Assembly (NCBI GenBank): GCA_017941635.1 | Contig: JAGAVZ010000220.1 | Coordinates: forward strand, 1-38,304 | Length of the DNA stretch: 38,304 bases | Origin: Cellulosilyticum sp. | Lineage (GTDB): Bacteria > Bacillota > Clostridia > Lachnospirales > Cellulosilyticaceae | Direction of reading: 5' to 3' | Position numbers and translations under genes: made by a program | The notes under the pieces: model-generated | Database searches by the model: none | What the model saw: only the letters and a program-made list of their open reading frames with translations | Told to the model about the DNA's origin: nothing | Shown here: positions 17,296 through 25,714 of the stretch, in pieces | Numbering within the stretch: the first letter of the stretch is position 1 | Layout of the letters: every line of letters starts with the position of its first letter

Positions 17296-17430
17296 GACTT
17301 AGTATGCAAATAATAGACTAGAGATAGACCTAAGATGTTTATTTGACGAAAAATTATTTTGTATGACTTACAAGCATAGAAATGCTATGTATAAATAAAA
17401 AACAAATATAGAAAAACAACTACCATCAAG

Positions 17431-17467
17431 AAGAGCACTATTTTGACTTAGTCAGATAGTGCTTTTT
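17431..17467 (+). terminator. terminator after kduI
   Basis: AGCACTAT (17434-17441) pairs with ATAGTGCT (17456-17463), with an inner TGAC/GTCA pair and a T run. It lies about 140 bases after the stop. Confidence 0.82.
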
Positions 17468-17516
17468 CTAATGTGGAAAAATATGATTTTTGTTTATCTA
17501 AATATTCAATTAAATA

Positions 17517-17525
17517 TGTTATACT
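17517..17525 (+). promoter_or_regulatory. extended -10 promoter for the secreted M61-like gene
   Basis: TGTTATACT is a TGn extended -10 with TATACT at 17520-17525, about 58 bases before the GTG start. Confidence 0.5.
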
Positions 17526-17583
17526 AGTAATAAACAATATTGCAATTTAAGAAAATATTTTAATAAAAAGTAGGAGGATAGAA

Positions 17584-19428
17584 GTGAAAGGAAAAAGTGT
17601 ACATATCATATTATTTATACTCATGTTATTTGGAGTGCATAGTACAATTTACGCCAAGGATGTAATTAGTTTAGACTATACAATAAAAATAAATGATTTT
17701 AATACGCATGAAGCCCAGATTACAATGTCGGTAAGTGGGATATCTGAAAACTATTTTAAAGTAAAAGAAGTAGAATTAGGTGGTTCAGGAAAAAGAATCA
17801 AAAAAGATAAGATTAGTCAGTTCGTTGCAATTAATACGGATACGAATGAAACATTACCTATTAAAATGAGTAATCAAGCTTATTTTGACTGCTCCATACA
17901 GACCAATGGCGCAAAGAATATTACCATTACCTATACGATTTTAAAAGATGATAGCAAAGTAGCAACAGGTGAAGTTATAGGGTATATAGGAGAGGATTTA
18001 GGGGTATTTTCAGGTGGACAGATTTTACTGGCACCATATTATAACTACGATATCCAAGACACAAGCTTAAGTTTTGAGTTGCCAGAAGGCATACAAGCTG
18101 TAACACCTTTTGAGGAGAAGGATGGAAAGCTTTATCCACTTCTGTTAAGTGGGGTTTCAAAAGTCTATAGCATGAAGGAACTTGATGATAATTTATATGG
18201 GGGTACAATGGCTGTTGGAAACTTTACAACAATCGAGAGCAGTAAGGTACCTGGTATTAAGCTTAGTGTAGCAGTACATAACAGTATAACGGATGAATAT
18301 AGACAACAAATTAAAGAGAGTATGGAAGTTATCCTGGAATATCAAACTCAATTATTTGGACAAGTTGCTTCTAATAGTGAAGTGCCATATTTGATTATTC
18401 TGTATCCAAATCTCACAAAGAGTGGCTCGTTATGGGTGGGGGAATCTTGCTTTTCACAAGGGGTAAACATTGAAAATAATATCATTAATTATTCACGTAC
18501 AGCACATCAGACCTTTCATAGATGGAATGGATGGTTATGGGGCTGGGAGGTAGATGGTAATTATACAAAAGATAGAGAAATGAATAATCTTGTAATAGAA
18601 GGATTAAATGATTATTATGTTTATCGTTTACTAATAGAGGAGTCGGAGAGGCTATTTAACGTGTCGCCTAATGAGATCAATGGTTTATATCAAGCTGCCA
18701 AGAAATTTATTAAAAATTATCCAAAGGATGAAGCGTATGCAAAAGCTAATGACAAATATGGTCAAGGTGGGTTATTCTTCTTCCTTTTAGATATACAAAT
18801 TAGAGAGGATTCTGCGGGAAAATATACATTAGATGATGTGGTTAAAGCACTTCATAGCGAATATCGTTTTCAAAAGAAACGTTTAACCTATTCCGGTGTA
18901 ACAAATACTATTAAGGAGATAACAGGTAAAGACTATCGTAATTTCTTTGAAAAGTATATTTTTAATGAAGGGGGCATCTATAGGGCAATTCAACCCTATT
19001 TAGAGGATACAGATGGAGATGGGTATAAGGATTGTGTGGAAATTATAAAAGAAACCTCCATTGAAGAAAAAGATGTCTATCCAATAAAAACACTAGTAGC
19101 TCTAGAAAAAGATTTAAAGCCTAAGACTTTAGTTATAGGGGATAAGGAATTATGCGAACTACTTTATACAAAAGTAGTGGGGGCTAATGGAACAGGGATT
19201 GAAAATGGGATAGAAAATAAAGTATATCTTCAGTATGAACAAATCATAATTAATATTAATCTTAAAGAGCATCAGAAATGGGTGCCAAACCTTAAAAATG
19301 TGATACGTGATTTGAAGGTAGAGTCAGGTATTAAGCACTATCAAATTGGAGAAAAAAATTATATAGTAATTATGGGAAATAGTCAGCAAGAACTAAAAAA
19401 CTTTATCCATCAATTAAATTTTAAATAA
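17584..19428 (+). CDS. secreted M61-like (gluzincin-fold) protein lacking the catalytic glutamate
   Basis: A 614-residue exported protein with a signal peptide (hydrophobic residues 6-18, likely cleavage after Ala24). The first 220 residues look like a beta-sandwich. The centre resembles an M61/M1 metallopeptidase: TAHQTFHRWNG has His308 and His312 but Gln309 in place of the catalytic Glu of HExxH, and IEGLNDYY provides the third ligand Glu339. A calcium-loop sequence DTDGDGYKD (Asp475, 477, 479) follows near residue 475. The rest is unassigned. GTG start with AGGAGG 6 bases upstream. It probably binds rather than cuts peptides, unless Gln309 is a recent change. The stop overlaps the start of a decayed M50 gene (TAATG), so the two were probably once coupled. 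Confidence 0.7.
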   Translation: MKGKSVHIILFILMLFGVHSTIYAKDVISLDYTIKINDFNTHEAQITMSVSGISENYFKVKEVELGGSGKRIKKDKISQFVAINTDTNETLPIKMSNQAYFDCSIQTNGAKNITITYTILKDDSKVATGEVIGYIGEDLGVFSGGQILLAPYYNYDIQDTSLSFELPEGIQAVTPFEEKDGKLYPLLLSGVSKVYSMKELDDNLYGGTMAVGNFTTIESSKVPGIKLSVAVHNSITDEYRQQIKESMEVILEYQTQLFGQVASNSEVPYLIILYPNLTKSGSLWVGESCFSQGVNIENNIINYSRTAHQTFHRWNGWLWGWEVDGNYTKDREMNNLVIEGLNDYYVYRLLIEESERLFNVSPNEINGLYQAAKKFIKNYPKDEAYAKANDKYGQGGLFFFLLDIQIREDSAGKYTLDDVVKALHSEYRFQKKRLTYSGVTNTIKEITGKDYRNFFEKYIFNEGGIYRAIQPYLEDTDGDGYKDCVEIIKETSIEEKDVYPIKTLVALEKDLKPKTLVIGDKELCELLYTKVVGANGTGIENGIENKVYLQYEQIIININLKEHQKWVPNLKNVIRDLKVESGIKHYQIGEKNYIVIMGNSQQELKNFIHQLNFK

Positions 19429-19681
19429 TGCCATTAAATTTTTACTATGCATTATGGTAGGTTTTTACATACAAGTCATGATACATGAAGGAGTACATTT
19501 AGTTTTTGGTTTATTATCAGGGTATCGTTTTAGCTCCTTCCGCATTGCAGGATGGATGTGGATTAAAAAGGAGGGCAAGCTATGCTTTAAGAAATTATCT
19601 TATCAAACAGGTATAGAGAATCAACGTGAACTCATGGAGATTGTAGAAAGTACAGCCACTCAGCAAAGAAAGCAAGCTTAG
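19428..19681 (+). pseudogene. collapsed copy of the M50-type protease gene
   Basis: The 75-residue frame from 19454 matches two separate pieces of the intact protein at 24448-25620. FYIQVMIHEGVHLVFGLLSGYR matches its HExxH helix region; then, after KLSYQTG, IENQRELMEIVE matches its last 20 residues. About 270 residues between them are missing, so this is an internal deletion. The start is also broken: the ATG at 19428, which overlaps the preceding stop, opens a 10-codon frame ending in TAG, and the homologous frame continues from about 19440. HEGVH keeps the zinc motif, but the remaining membrane helices and second metal ligand are gone. Confidence 0.8.
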
Positions 19682-19745
19682 TAGGTAGAAAAGGACTATA
19701 GAGAGGCTGTATATTACATACTGAATATAGCAGGGAGGATATAGG

Positions 19746-20492
19746 ATGAGAGAAACCTTTGAAAAGGAAAGAATCCAAATTGGGAAAGGGGAAATGGCAA
19801 CCACCTATTTATGGAATGGCTATGCCTATAAATGTTTCAAGGAAGGGTATCCAAAGAAATGGATGGCGTATGAGGCTTCCATTCAGCGTGCCATTAGTCA
19901 AACCCATTTGCTTGTACCACATTACTATGAGTCTGAATTTCCAAATAGTATCAAGATGGACTATATTGAGGGCATTAATCGTGGAGAACGTATGCAAAGT
20001 GAAGGATACCAAAATGATTTAGAGGATTTATTAGACTTAATGGCACAAATTCATAAGGTAAGGGATATAGAGATTCCTTTATTAAAGCCGACACTCCTTA
20101 AAGAAATAGAGAAAGCAGATATAGAAGAGGTGATTAAACAACAAGCGCTAAGATATATTGAGTCTATTGAGGATGGAAGATGTTTATGTCATTTGGATTT
20201 TCATCCCTCCAATGTGATGTATGTAGATGGACATAATTATATGATTGATTGGATGACAGCCAAACTGGGTAATCCAATTTATGATTATGCAAGAACCTAT
20301 GTCATTTTATATGAAATTCCTTATCCGTTAGATACACTCTATATGAATCTACTTGAACAGGAACAAAAAATAGATATGGATATATTATATAAAGCGATTC
20401 TTGTCATGGCAGTACAACGCTTAAATGAACATAATAATGAAACAATAAGAAGATTAATCAAAGATATAAGTCACAAATTAAGAGGCGTATAA
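19746..20492 (+). CDS. APH-family phosphotransferase
   Basis: A 248-residue kinase-like protein of the aminoglycoside phosphotransferase/choline kinase fold. The catalytic loop is complete: HLDFHPSN with His149, Asp151 and Asn156, and the metal-binding IDW has Asp168. The N-terminal lobe (GEMATTYLWNGYAYKCF) is short and glycine-poor. Such proteins phosphorylate aminoglycosides, macrolides, sugars or amino alcohols, and nothing here fixes the substrate. GGGAGGATATAGG precedes the ATG. The next gene starts at the base after this stop, so the two form a pair. Confidence 0.88.
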   Translation: MRETFEKERIQIGKGEMATTYLWNGYAYKCFKEGYPKKWMAYEASIQRAISQTHLLVPHYYESEFPNSIKMDYIEGINRGERMQSEGYQNDLEDLLDLMAQIHKVRDIEIPLLKPTLLKEIEKADIEEVIKQQALRYIESIEDGRCLCHLDFHPSNVMYVDGHNYMIDWMTAKLGNPIYDYARTYVILYEIPYPLDTLYMNLLEQEQKIDMDILYKAILVMAVQRLNEHNNETIRRLIKDISHKLRGV

Positions 20493-20954
20493 ATGAATAA
20501 TTCAGATAAGATGAATCAATATGATAAACTCATTGAAGAATTAATGGAAAAGCCATATAGCCTTATAGATATCTATCCTATAACCATTTCAAAGGAAAAA
20601 CGCGATGCTTATTTTGAAGTAGAAAGATACTTTGATCAAAGTTTAGAATGTCAGAGGTTTTCAGATAAAATAGCAAGGATTATTTTAAAGGCATTATGCT
20701 ATTTGGATATGGAAGTTTGTGTTAATAATAGATGGTTAAAAGAGATAAAAGTTACAGAGTTAGCCATGTACATACAATCGGTTCTTATTGCAAAGAGTGG
20801 ATATATAAATCTCTTACTCACAAAAGAAAATGCACTGATACATATTAGTAGCGGAGATTTGTATGTTACCGTTTATAATCCAAATGAGCGGGTAGAACAA
20901 ATTTTTCAGATGTTAGTTCAATCTGAGGGTCTTTTTTGGAGAATTGAAGTATAA
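20493..20954 (+). CDS. uncharacterised 153-residue protein coupled to the APH gene
   Basis: I do not recognise a family. It is soluble and mixed alpha/beta, with a charged N-terminal helix and a hydrophobic central helix (TELAMYIQSVLIAKSG), then short strands (ALIHISSGDLYVTVYNP). No signal peptide or membrane helix is visible. Its ATG directly follows the TAA of the phosphotransferase with no gap, and the end of that gene (AGAGGCG) supplies only a weak ribosome site, so translation is probably coupled. A role linked to the phosphotransferase is inference only. Confidence 0.65.
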   Translation: MNNSDKMNQYDKLIEELMEKPYSLIDIYPITISKEKRDAYFEVERYFDQSLECQRFSDKIARIILKALCYLDMEVCVNNRWLKEIKVTELAMYIQSVLIAKSGYINLLLTKENALIHISSGDLYVTVYNPNERVEQIFQMLVQSEGLFWRIEV

Positions 20955-20984
20955 GAAGGGTAAAGATACTATTGGTAAATAAAA

Positions 20985-21075
20985 GAATATAGTATAGATA
21001 AATAAGTGAATATAGTAGAGATGAATAACTAAATATCGTTCAAGGTAAAAAAGTAAATATAGTAGAGAAGAATAG
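20985..21075 (+). repeat. about 23-bp imperfect repeat array
   Basis: Units based on GAATATAGTAGAGATGAATAA begin at 20985, 21008, 21031 (degenerate) and 21055, spaced 23, 23 and 24 bases. They fill the intergenic space before the GNAT fusion gene. No unique spacers separate them, so this is not a CRISPR. It could be a slippage array or clustered binding sites. Confidence 0.55.
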
Positions 21076-21141
21076 ATAAGGGCACCAGAAGTTGAGTAAA
21101 TCAGGGAGTTTAGATGGGATGCATTATGAGGAGGAGTAACT

Positions 21142-22200
21142 ATGGACAATAAGCAGCTTATTGTTAGAAAGATGAAAGCAGGGGAAGAAAAGGATGTCTT
21201 AAGAGTTGGTAGAAAAGCCTTTGAAATCATAGAGGCACTATTCTTATCGAAGGCAAAAGATGCTGTAGTAGCAATCTTAGATGGCAAGATTGTAGGGGGG
21301 ATTCAATATAAGGCACTTAACACCAGTCAGAAGAAGATTGTCTACATAGATGGTGCTTTTGTAGACCCAGATTATCATGGAATGGGAATCGGGAAGAAGC
21401 TTTATCATGAGACTTTTCGTATATTACAAAAAGAAGGCTATGAGGCAATCACAGCACTTGTAAAAAATGATAATGTAGGTTCTTGGAAACTGTTTTTGGA
21501 TAATGGTTTTAAACGTGCCAGCTTTAAGGAGATTATAAATCAGCTAGGCCTAATGGGCACAATTAAGCAATATGTTCAGACACCCTATTGTATTGGGTTA
21601 GGTATGGATTTTTATCTTTGGGGTAAGGCAGAAAAGTCACAAGAAAAAGCAAAAAGTATGTCTCCAGTGCTAGCCTTTTTCCTATGTAATCTTTTATTTG
21701 CATTTCCAATGTGGATTAACCTATGGGCAGAAACACCTAAGCAACTTGGTCTATTTTTACCAGCCTATATCATGATGTTGATGCTATACATTTTACCAAG
21801 ATATATAGGAGCACTTTGTTATAAAAAGCCATGGCATTTTCAATTTAATAATGCAGGGAGTTTATTACCTATTATATTAGGCATTTGGAATAGTGTATTT
21901 CCTATGAATATGAACTGGAACCCAGATACATATGAAAACACAGATCAATTTAGAAAATATTTAGCAATGCCAGAGCTTGCAAAGTGGGGGATTTTCTCAC
22001 TACTTGCATTACTGAGTTTATTAGAACAGCCATTTTGCAAAATATTAGGTGCAATGAGTTATGCACATCTTATTTATGCAAGTATTCCACTCTATCCATT
22101 TGAATGTTATGGAGCAGGAAGAATCTATAGATATAGTAAAAAGCTTTGGCTAACAACATGTATTATTACAGTAATTGAAGTATTTTTGGTACTAGGATAA
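21142..22200 (+). CDS. GNAT acetyltransferase domain fused to a multi-pass membrane domain
   Basis: A 352-residue protein. Residues 1-155 form a GNAT fold with the acetyl-CoA loop HGMGIGKKLY (His79-Gly84) after IDGAFVDPDY, and VKNDNVGSWKLFLDNGF at the end. Residues 170-352 contain about five hydrophobic segments. The final part, SIPLYPFECYGAGRIYRYS, recalls the PLDG-type region of site-2 proteases, but no HExxH is present, so it may be a dead relative. GGAGGAG precedes the ATG. A soluble acetyltransferase tied to a membrane part is unusual and suggests a substrate at the membrane. The membrane-domain comparison is weak; the GNAT call is firm. Confidence 0.72.
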   Translation: MDNKQLIVRKMKAGEEKDVLRVGRKAFEIIEALFLSKAKDAVVAILDGKIVGGIQYKALNTSQKKIVYIDGAFVDPDYHGMGIGKKLYHETFRILQKEGYEAITALVKNDNVGSWKLFLDNGFKRASFKEIINQLGLMGTIKQYVQTPYCIGLGMDFYLWGKAEKSQEKAKSMSPVLAFFLCNLLFAFPMWINLWAETPKQLGLFLPAYIMMLMLYILPRYIGALCYKKPWHFQFNNAGSLLPIILGIWNSVFPMNMNWNPDTYENTDQFRKYLAMPELAKWGIFSLLALLSLLEQPFCKILGAMSYAHLIYASIPLYPFECYGAGRIYRYSKKLWLTTCIITVIEVFLVLG

Positions 22201-22287
22201 TGAGAAGAAGCTAAAGTATTAAGAGTGAAATGATACAAAATAAAATGGGGGTTATAGTATGGAAAACACACTGTAAATGCAAAGGCG

Positions 22288-22590
22288 ATGTCTGATGTAA
22301 AGTTTGTATCTAAACTGATTGTATATGGAAAAGGAAAAGGTGATGAACTCGTACCTACTCGTGGAATTGGAGACCATTTTTATTATGCAATGTGGATAGG
22401 AGGCATCCAACATGTAAGTGGACATATTGGTGCCTATATTATGGCATGCCTTATGATTATGGTAGGCGTCATGATTGATAGTATGATTATTGGACAACTT
22501 TATAAAAAAGAGACTTATAAAGGATTTCCAGCTACGATTATACCATTTACATGTGTCGCAATAGTATATGGTGCATGTTACTTTATGTAA
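22288..22590 (+). CDS. small membrane protein, start region possibly frameshifted
   Basis: The open frame gives 100 residues with two membrane helices (GHIGAYIMACLMIMVGVMIDSMII and a C-terminal IIPFTCVAIVYGACYFM). The family is not recognised. The ATG at 22288 has no ribosome site. A better signal is GGGGG (22246-22250) before ATG at 22259, but that frame reads only five codons, MENTL, and stops at TAA. One added base near 22271 would join it to the long frame as MENT-x-VNAKAM. Either the gene is a recent frameshift mutant or it uses a weak start. Confidence 0.5.
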   Translation: MSDVKFVSKLIVYGKGKGDELVPTRGIGDHFYYAMWIGGIQHVSGHIGAYIMACLMIMVGVMIDSMIIGQLYKKETYKGFPATIIPFTCVAIVYGACYFM

Positions 22591-22601
22591 GGAAGGGATT
22601 A

Positions 22602-22988
22602 ATGAAGAAGATTATTTTAAAAGTTAGTAAGATATGTATTAGTCTATTTTGTATTTGTATGCTGATATTAATAGCATTTCTAGTAGGAAACAGAGATAAG
22701 ATGCAACAAATACCAAATATTGTGCTAGGCATCTTTATATTGGTTCTTGTAGCAACAACTATTTGTATCCTCATAGCTTTCATTTTGAGTATGATAGAGG
22801 AGATAAAAACAGGAAAGATATTGCAAACCTTAGGGCAATGTGTCATGCTATTAGCCCTTTGTAGTGGCTATATTTTATGGCAATATCAAAAAGGGATAGA
22901 GATAGATGGGATAGCTTTAATGGTTAGAGCCATTATAATTGGCTGTGGCTTAAAGAGCGGTACATATATTTTTCAAAGTAAAAATTAA
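22602..22988 (+). CDS. small two/three-helix membrane protein, paralogue 1
   Basis: A 128-residue integral membrane protein of unknown family. The start at 22602 (MKKIILKVSKICIS) is chosen because GGAAGGG lies 5-10 bases before it and it aligns with paralogue 3 (MKEIFFKVSKVWMV); upstream in-frame starts lack a site. Hydrophobic segments flank a conserved loop, IEEIKTGKILQTLG, which matches VEEIKERKIINLLS in the protein at 26091 and IKDIREKKVKELIG in the remnant at 25715. All three end with a helix and an aromatic YIF/YYI motif. It is followed by a terminator that is itself duplicated at 26499. Confidence 0.65.
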   Translation: MKKIILKVSKICISLFCICMLILIAFLVGNRDKMQQIPNIVLGIFILVLVATTICILIAFILSMIEEIKTGKILQTLGQCVMLLALCSGYILWQYQKGIEIDGIALMVRAIIIGCGLKSGTYIFQSKN

Positions 22989-23024
22989 AAGATTAAAGAT
23001 ACAATTAAATATATTAAGATTTGA

Positions 23025-23076
23025 TTTACTTAACTAAGATTTTCAGATAAAATTTTAGTTAGGTAAATATTTTTTT
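23025..23076 (+). terminator. terminator, duplicated block copy 1
   Basis: TTTACTTAACTAA (23025-23037) pairs with 23055-23067 (one wobble pair), followed by a T run. The sequence from about 23024 to 23095 is nearly the same as 26498-26569. Confidence 0.8.
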
Positions 23077-23106
23077 GGTGAATTTAAATGCACATCAATA
23101 TAAATA

Positions 23107-23247
23107 GCTGAAAATGAAGCGAATTTCAAAAAGGTTATTGACTGGATGAAAGTCAACATGCCAGAAACAACAGTACTTAGAGAAGAAATTAAACCAGAAG
23201 AAGCAAAAGCAGACTATGCTTATATGAAGAGCTTAATTGAAGGCTAG
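23107..23247 (+). pseudogene. C-terminal remnant of a second TIM-barrel isomerase gene
   Basis: These 47 codons (AENEANFKKVIDWMKVNM onward to KSLIEG and TAG) are almost identical to the last part of the intact gene at 26648-27472, at both protein and DNA level. No start codon or upstream domain is present: the first 228 residues are missing. The deletion joins the leader (copy of 26551-26569) directly to the 3' end of the gene. The rest of the interval 22989-23387 holds only the duplicated terminator and a start region for the next gene. Confidence 0.88.
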
Positions 23248-23387
23248 AAGTGATTTATTATTTGGGGGCGTAGTGATAGGTAGAGCTGCTATACTTTATC
23301 CTACAAAATAAAAATGTAGAATAAAATGTATGATGGCGTAATAGTATTATTAGAAAAATAGGGATTATGATAAGGAGGGGGATTAAA

Positions 23388-24113
23388 ATGTGGACAAGAG
23401 AAGAACTTAAAGAAAGAGCAAAAGCAGTTTTAAAAACAAATTATTGGCAAGCGTTGATTGTGGCATTAGTTATGGTTTGTTTAGGGTGTGATAGTAGTGG
23501 AAGTAACAGTGGTATAAAACGAGAGAAAAATTATTATCAGCATATGGAGTTAGACCACCTATGGTTCATTCTAATGATTGTAGGGGGCGTAGCAATTGTT
23601 ATTATGCTTATAGCATGGTTTGTAGGCCACATTATAGAAGTAGGTGGTAGAAAGTTCTTTATTAGGGCTGCTGAAGGTGAATCAAAAATGGATTATTTAG
23701 TATATGGCTTCAAGGAAAACCGTTATTGGAATATCTTTAAGGCAATGTTTTATTCCAGGTTTGTTATATTTTTATGGACACTATTATTGATTATTCCGGG
23801 GATTGTAAAAGGTTATGCCTATCGTATGGTACCTTATATTCTTGCCGATAACCCTAATATTGGAACAAAGCGTGCCATGGAGCTGAGTCAAGAGATGACA
23901 AGGGGACAAAAGTGGGATATTTTTGTTTTAGATTTATCATTTTTGGGATGGTATCTATTAGGAGCATTAGCATTGGGGATAGGTGCCATATTTGTAAGAC
24001 CTTATGATTATGCAACTAATGCAGAACTTTATTTAAGACTCAGGGAAGATGCACTGCAATGTGGGCTTTGCCGTTATGAAGAATTGAATATAAAGAGAGA
24101 AACACTTATATAA
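23388..24113 (+). CDS. DUF975 family integral membrane protein
   Basis: A 241-residue membrane protein. It begins MWTREELKERAKAVLKTNYWQAL, the DUF975 signature, followed by helices at about residues 20-35, 60-85, 120-145 and 175-205, with IPGIVKGYAYRMVPYILADN and TKRAMELSQEMTRGQKWDIF, also typical. The function of the family is not established. ATG at 23388 is preferred over one at 23367 because AAGGAGGGG (23372-23380) precedes it and the conserved domain starts there. It is followed by its own terminator. Confidence 0.88.
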   Translation: MWTREELKERAKAVLKTNYWQALIVALVMVCLGCDSSGSNSGIKREKNYYQHMELDHLWFILMIVGGVAIVIMLIAWFVGHIIEVGGRKFFIRAAEGESKMDYLVYGFKENRYWNIFKAMFYSRFVIFLWTLLLIIPGIVKGYAYRMVPYILADNPNIGTKRAMELSQEMTRGQKWDIFVLDLSFLGWYLLGALALGIGAIFVRPYDYATNAELYLRLREDALQCGLCRYEELNIKRETLI

Positions 24114-24165
24114 GAGACTCATAAATGTTGTTGAAGCAAAATAGAATAGAGAATATGATTTAATT

Positions 24166-24200
24166 AGCCACTGTAGATTGCAATCTACGGTGGCTTTCTT
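24166..24200 (+). terminator. terminator of the DUF975 gene
   Basis: AGCCACTGTAGATTG (24166-24180) pairs fully with 24181-24195 (one wobble pair) without a spacer, followed by TTCTT. Confidence 0.8.
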
Positions 24201-24235
24201 GTGATTCTAAAGGCGTAGGACTAGGTCAATTAGGT

Positions 24236-24284
24236 GTAATAATTGCGAGTAATAATTGGGAGTAATAAAAAGCTATATAGCTTT
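24236..24284. repeat. 13-bp direct repeats next to a 16-bp palindrome
   Basis: GTAATAATTGCGA, GTAATAATTGGGA and GTAATAA follow each other at 24236, 24249 and 24262. AAAGCTATATAGCTTT (24269-24284) is a perfect palindrome. A further inverted pair GAGTATA (24297-24303) and TATACTC (24343-24349) follows. Apart from these, the stretch between 24201 and 24447 holds no gene; it is probably the regulatory region of the M50 gene. Confidence 0.45.
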
Positions 24285-24447
24285 ATGAAAAAATAGAGTA
24301 TACTAAGATATATATTATGAAATACTTGAATATTAAAATAATTATACTCAAAAAAGACGAACAAAAGGAAACAGAGAATTAAGACGAATGATATAGCGTT
24401 GTACATAATGAATAAAAATAAGAAGAGATTTAAATGAGGAGATAAGT

Positions 24448-25620
24448 ATGAAAGTAAAAAATGATAAAAAAAAGAATAAGCAGCATAAAAACAATAAAAA
24501 ACAGCATAAAGAGTGGCTAGGAATGGCAGTGCCAGCACTTATAGGATTTATAATAGGTGCCTGGGGGGCAAGTCAAGGCAAATCAGAAGGGCATGTGGGT
24601 CAGTCTGTGGGGAAGGAATTTTTTTCATTGGCTAAAGGTATCGTTTTATTTATTATTGCACTTTATACTCAGGCTATTATCCATGAAGGTGGACACTTGC
24701 TTTTTGGTTTAATATCAGGCTATCAATATGAATCTTTTCGTATTGGCAAGTGGACACTGGTAAAGCAAGAGGGGAAATGGCAGATTAAAAAGTTTTCTAT
24801 CGCAGGTACAGGTGGACAGTGTTTAATGGCGCCACCAGATTTAGTGGATGGCAAAATGCCTTTTGTATTATATAACCTAGGTGGTGCCATTTTAAATTTA
24901 CTAGTTGGAGGGATTTTATTTGGCATTTATAAAATGACAGATGACATACCAATCCTTTCAGAGTTTCTTTTGATAATGGCGATCATAGGGATAGCATTTG
25001 CATTACTGAATGGTATTCCAATGAGACTTGGTAGCATTGATAATGATGGATACAATGCTATTATGCTCAAAAAAGATTTAAAAGCACAGTATGCCTTTTG
25101 GGTACAACTTAAAGTGAATAAAGAGCAATCAGATGGTATACGTATTAAGGATATGCCAGAAGAATGGTTTTTGCAGCCAACAGATGAGGAAATGCAAAAT
25201 AGTATGTGTGCTGCTGCTGGTGTATTTACTTGTAATCGATTAATGGATGCCTTAGCGTTTGAAGATGCTGATCGACTCATGGAAAAATATCTCACTATGG
25301 ATACAGCAATGGTAGGGGTACATCGTCATTTACTTATTTGTGACCGTATTTATTGTGAACTCATTAGCCAAAATAGAGCAGAAGTATTAGAAGAGATGCT
25401 AGATAAAAAGCAACAAAACTTTATGAAAAGCATGAGTACCTTTCCGACAGTTATTCGTACCCAGTATGTCTATGCACTGCTTGCAGAAAAGAATCAGAAG
25501 AAAGCAGAAAAGCTTAAAAAGAAATTTGAAAAAGTTGCACGTACTTATTCGTATGCTTCTGATATAGAAAACCAACGTGAACTAATCGAAATTGCTGAAC
25601 AAAGAGAAACAAGACTTTAG
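24448..25620 (+). CDS. M50-type (site-2-protease-like) membrane metalloprotease
   Basis: A 390-residue protein with a lysine/histidine-rich start (15 of the first 23 residues basic), a first helix, and a second helix carrying IIHEGGHLLFGLISG, where His79, Glu80 and His83 form the HExxH zinc motif. Further helices lie at about residues 145-160 and 170-190, and the second motif region reads GIPMRLGSIDNDGYNAIML. The last 180 residues are cytoplasmic, helical and charged, perhaps a TPR-like regulatory tail. GAGGAG precedes the ATG. A damaged paralogue lies at 19428-19681 beside the secreted M61-like gene. Substrates of this family are membrane-bound regulators or signal peptides; none is identified here. 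Confidence 0.8.
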   Translation: MKVKNDKKKNKQHKNNKKQHKEWLGMAVPALIGFIIGAWGASQGKSEGHVGQSVGKEFFSLAKGIVLFIIALYTQAIIHEGGHLLFGLISGYQYESFRIGKWTLVKQEGKWQIKKFSIAGTGGQCLMAPPDLVDGKMPFVLYNLGGAILNLLVGGILFGIYKMTDDIPILSEFLLIMAIIGIAFALLNGIPMRLGSIDNDGYNAIMLKKDLKAQYAFWVQLKVNKEQSDGIRIKDMPEEWFLQPTDEEMQNSMCAAAGVFTCNRLMDALAFEDADRLMEKYLTMDTAMVGVHRHLLICDRIYCELISQNRAEVLEEMLDKKQQNFMKSMSTFPTVIRTQYVYALLAEKNQKKAEKLKKKFEKVARTYSYASDIENQRELIEIAEQRETRL

Positions 25621-25714
25621 GAGAAAAATTAGAAGTTACGAAGCACACAAAAAAAGGATAGTAAAAATAGAATAAGGAAATGAGAAAAACAAATAAGATA
25701 GGAAGCTCATAATA

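Noticed and set aside
19746-20954. APH-type kinase and following gene as a toxin-antitoxin pair
   Set aside because: The kinase has the full APH motif set rather than a HipA or Fic fold, and the partner has no DNA-binding or antitoxin features.
20985-21075. Repeat array as a possible CRISPR
   Set aside because: Units are imperfect and adjacent without unique spacers, and no cas genes are present.
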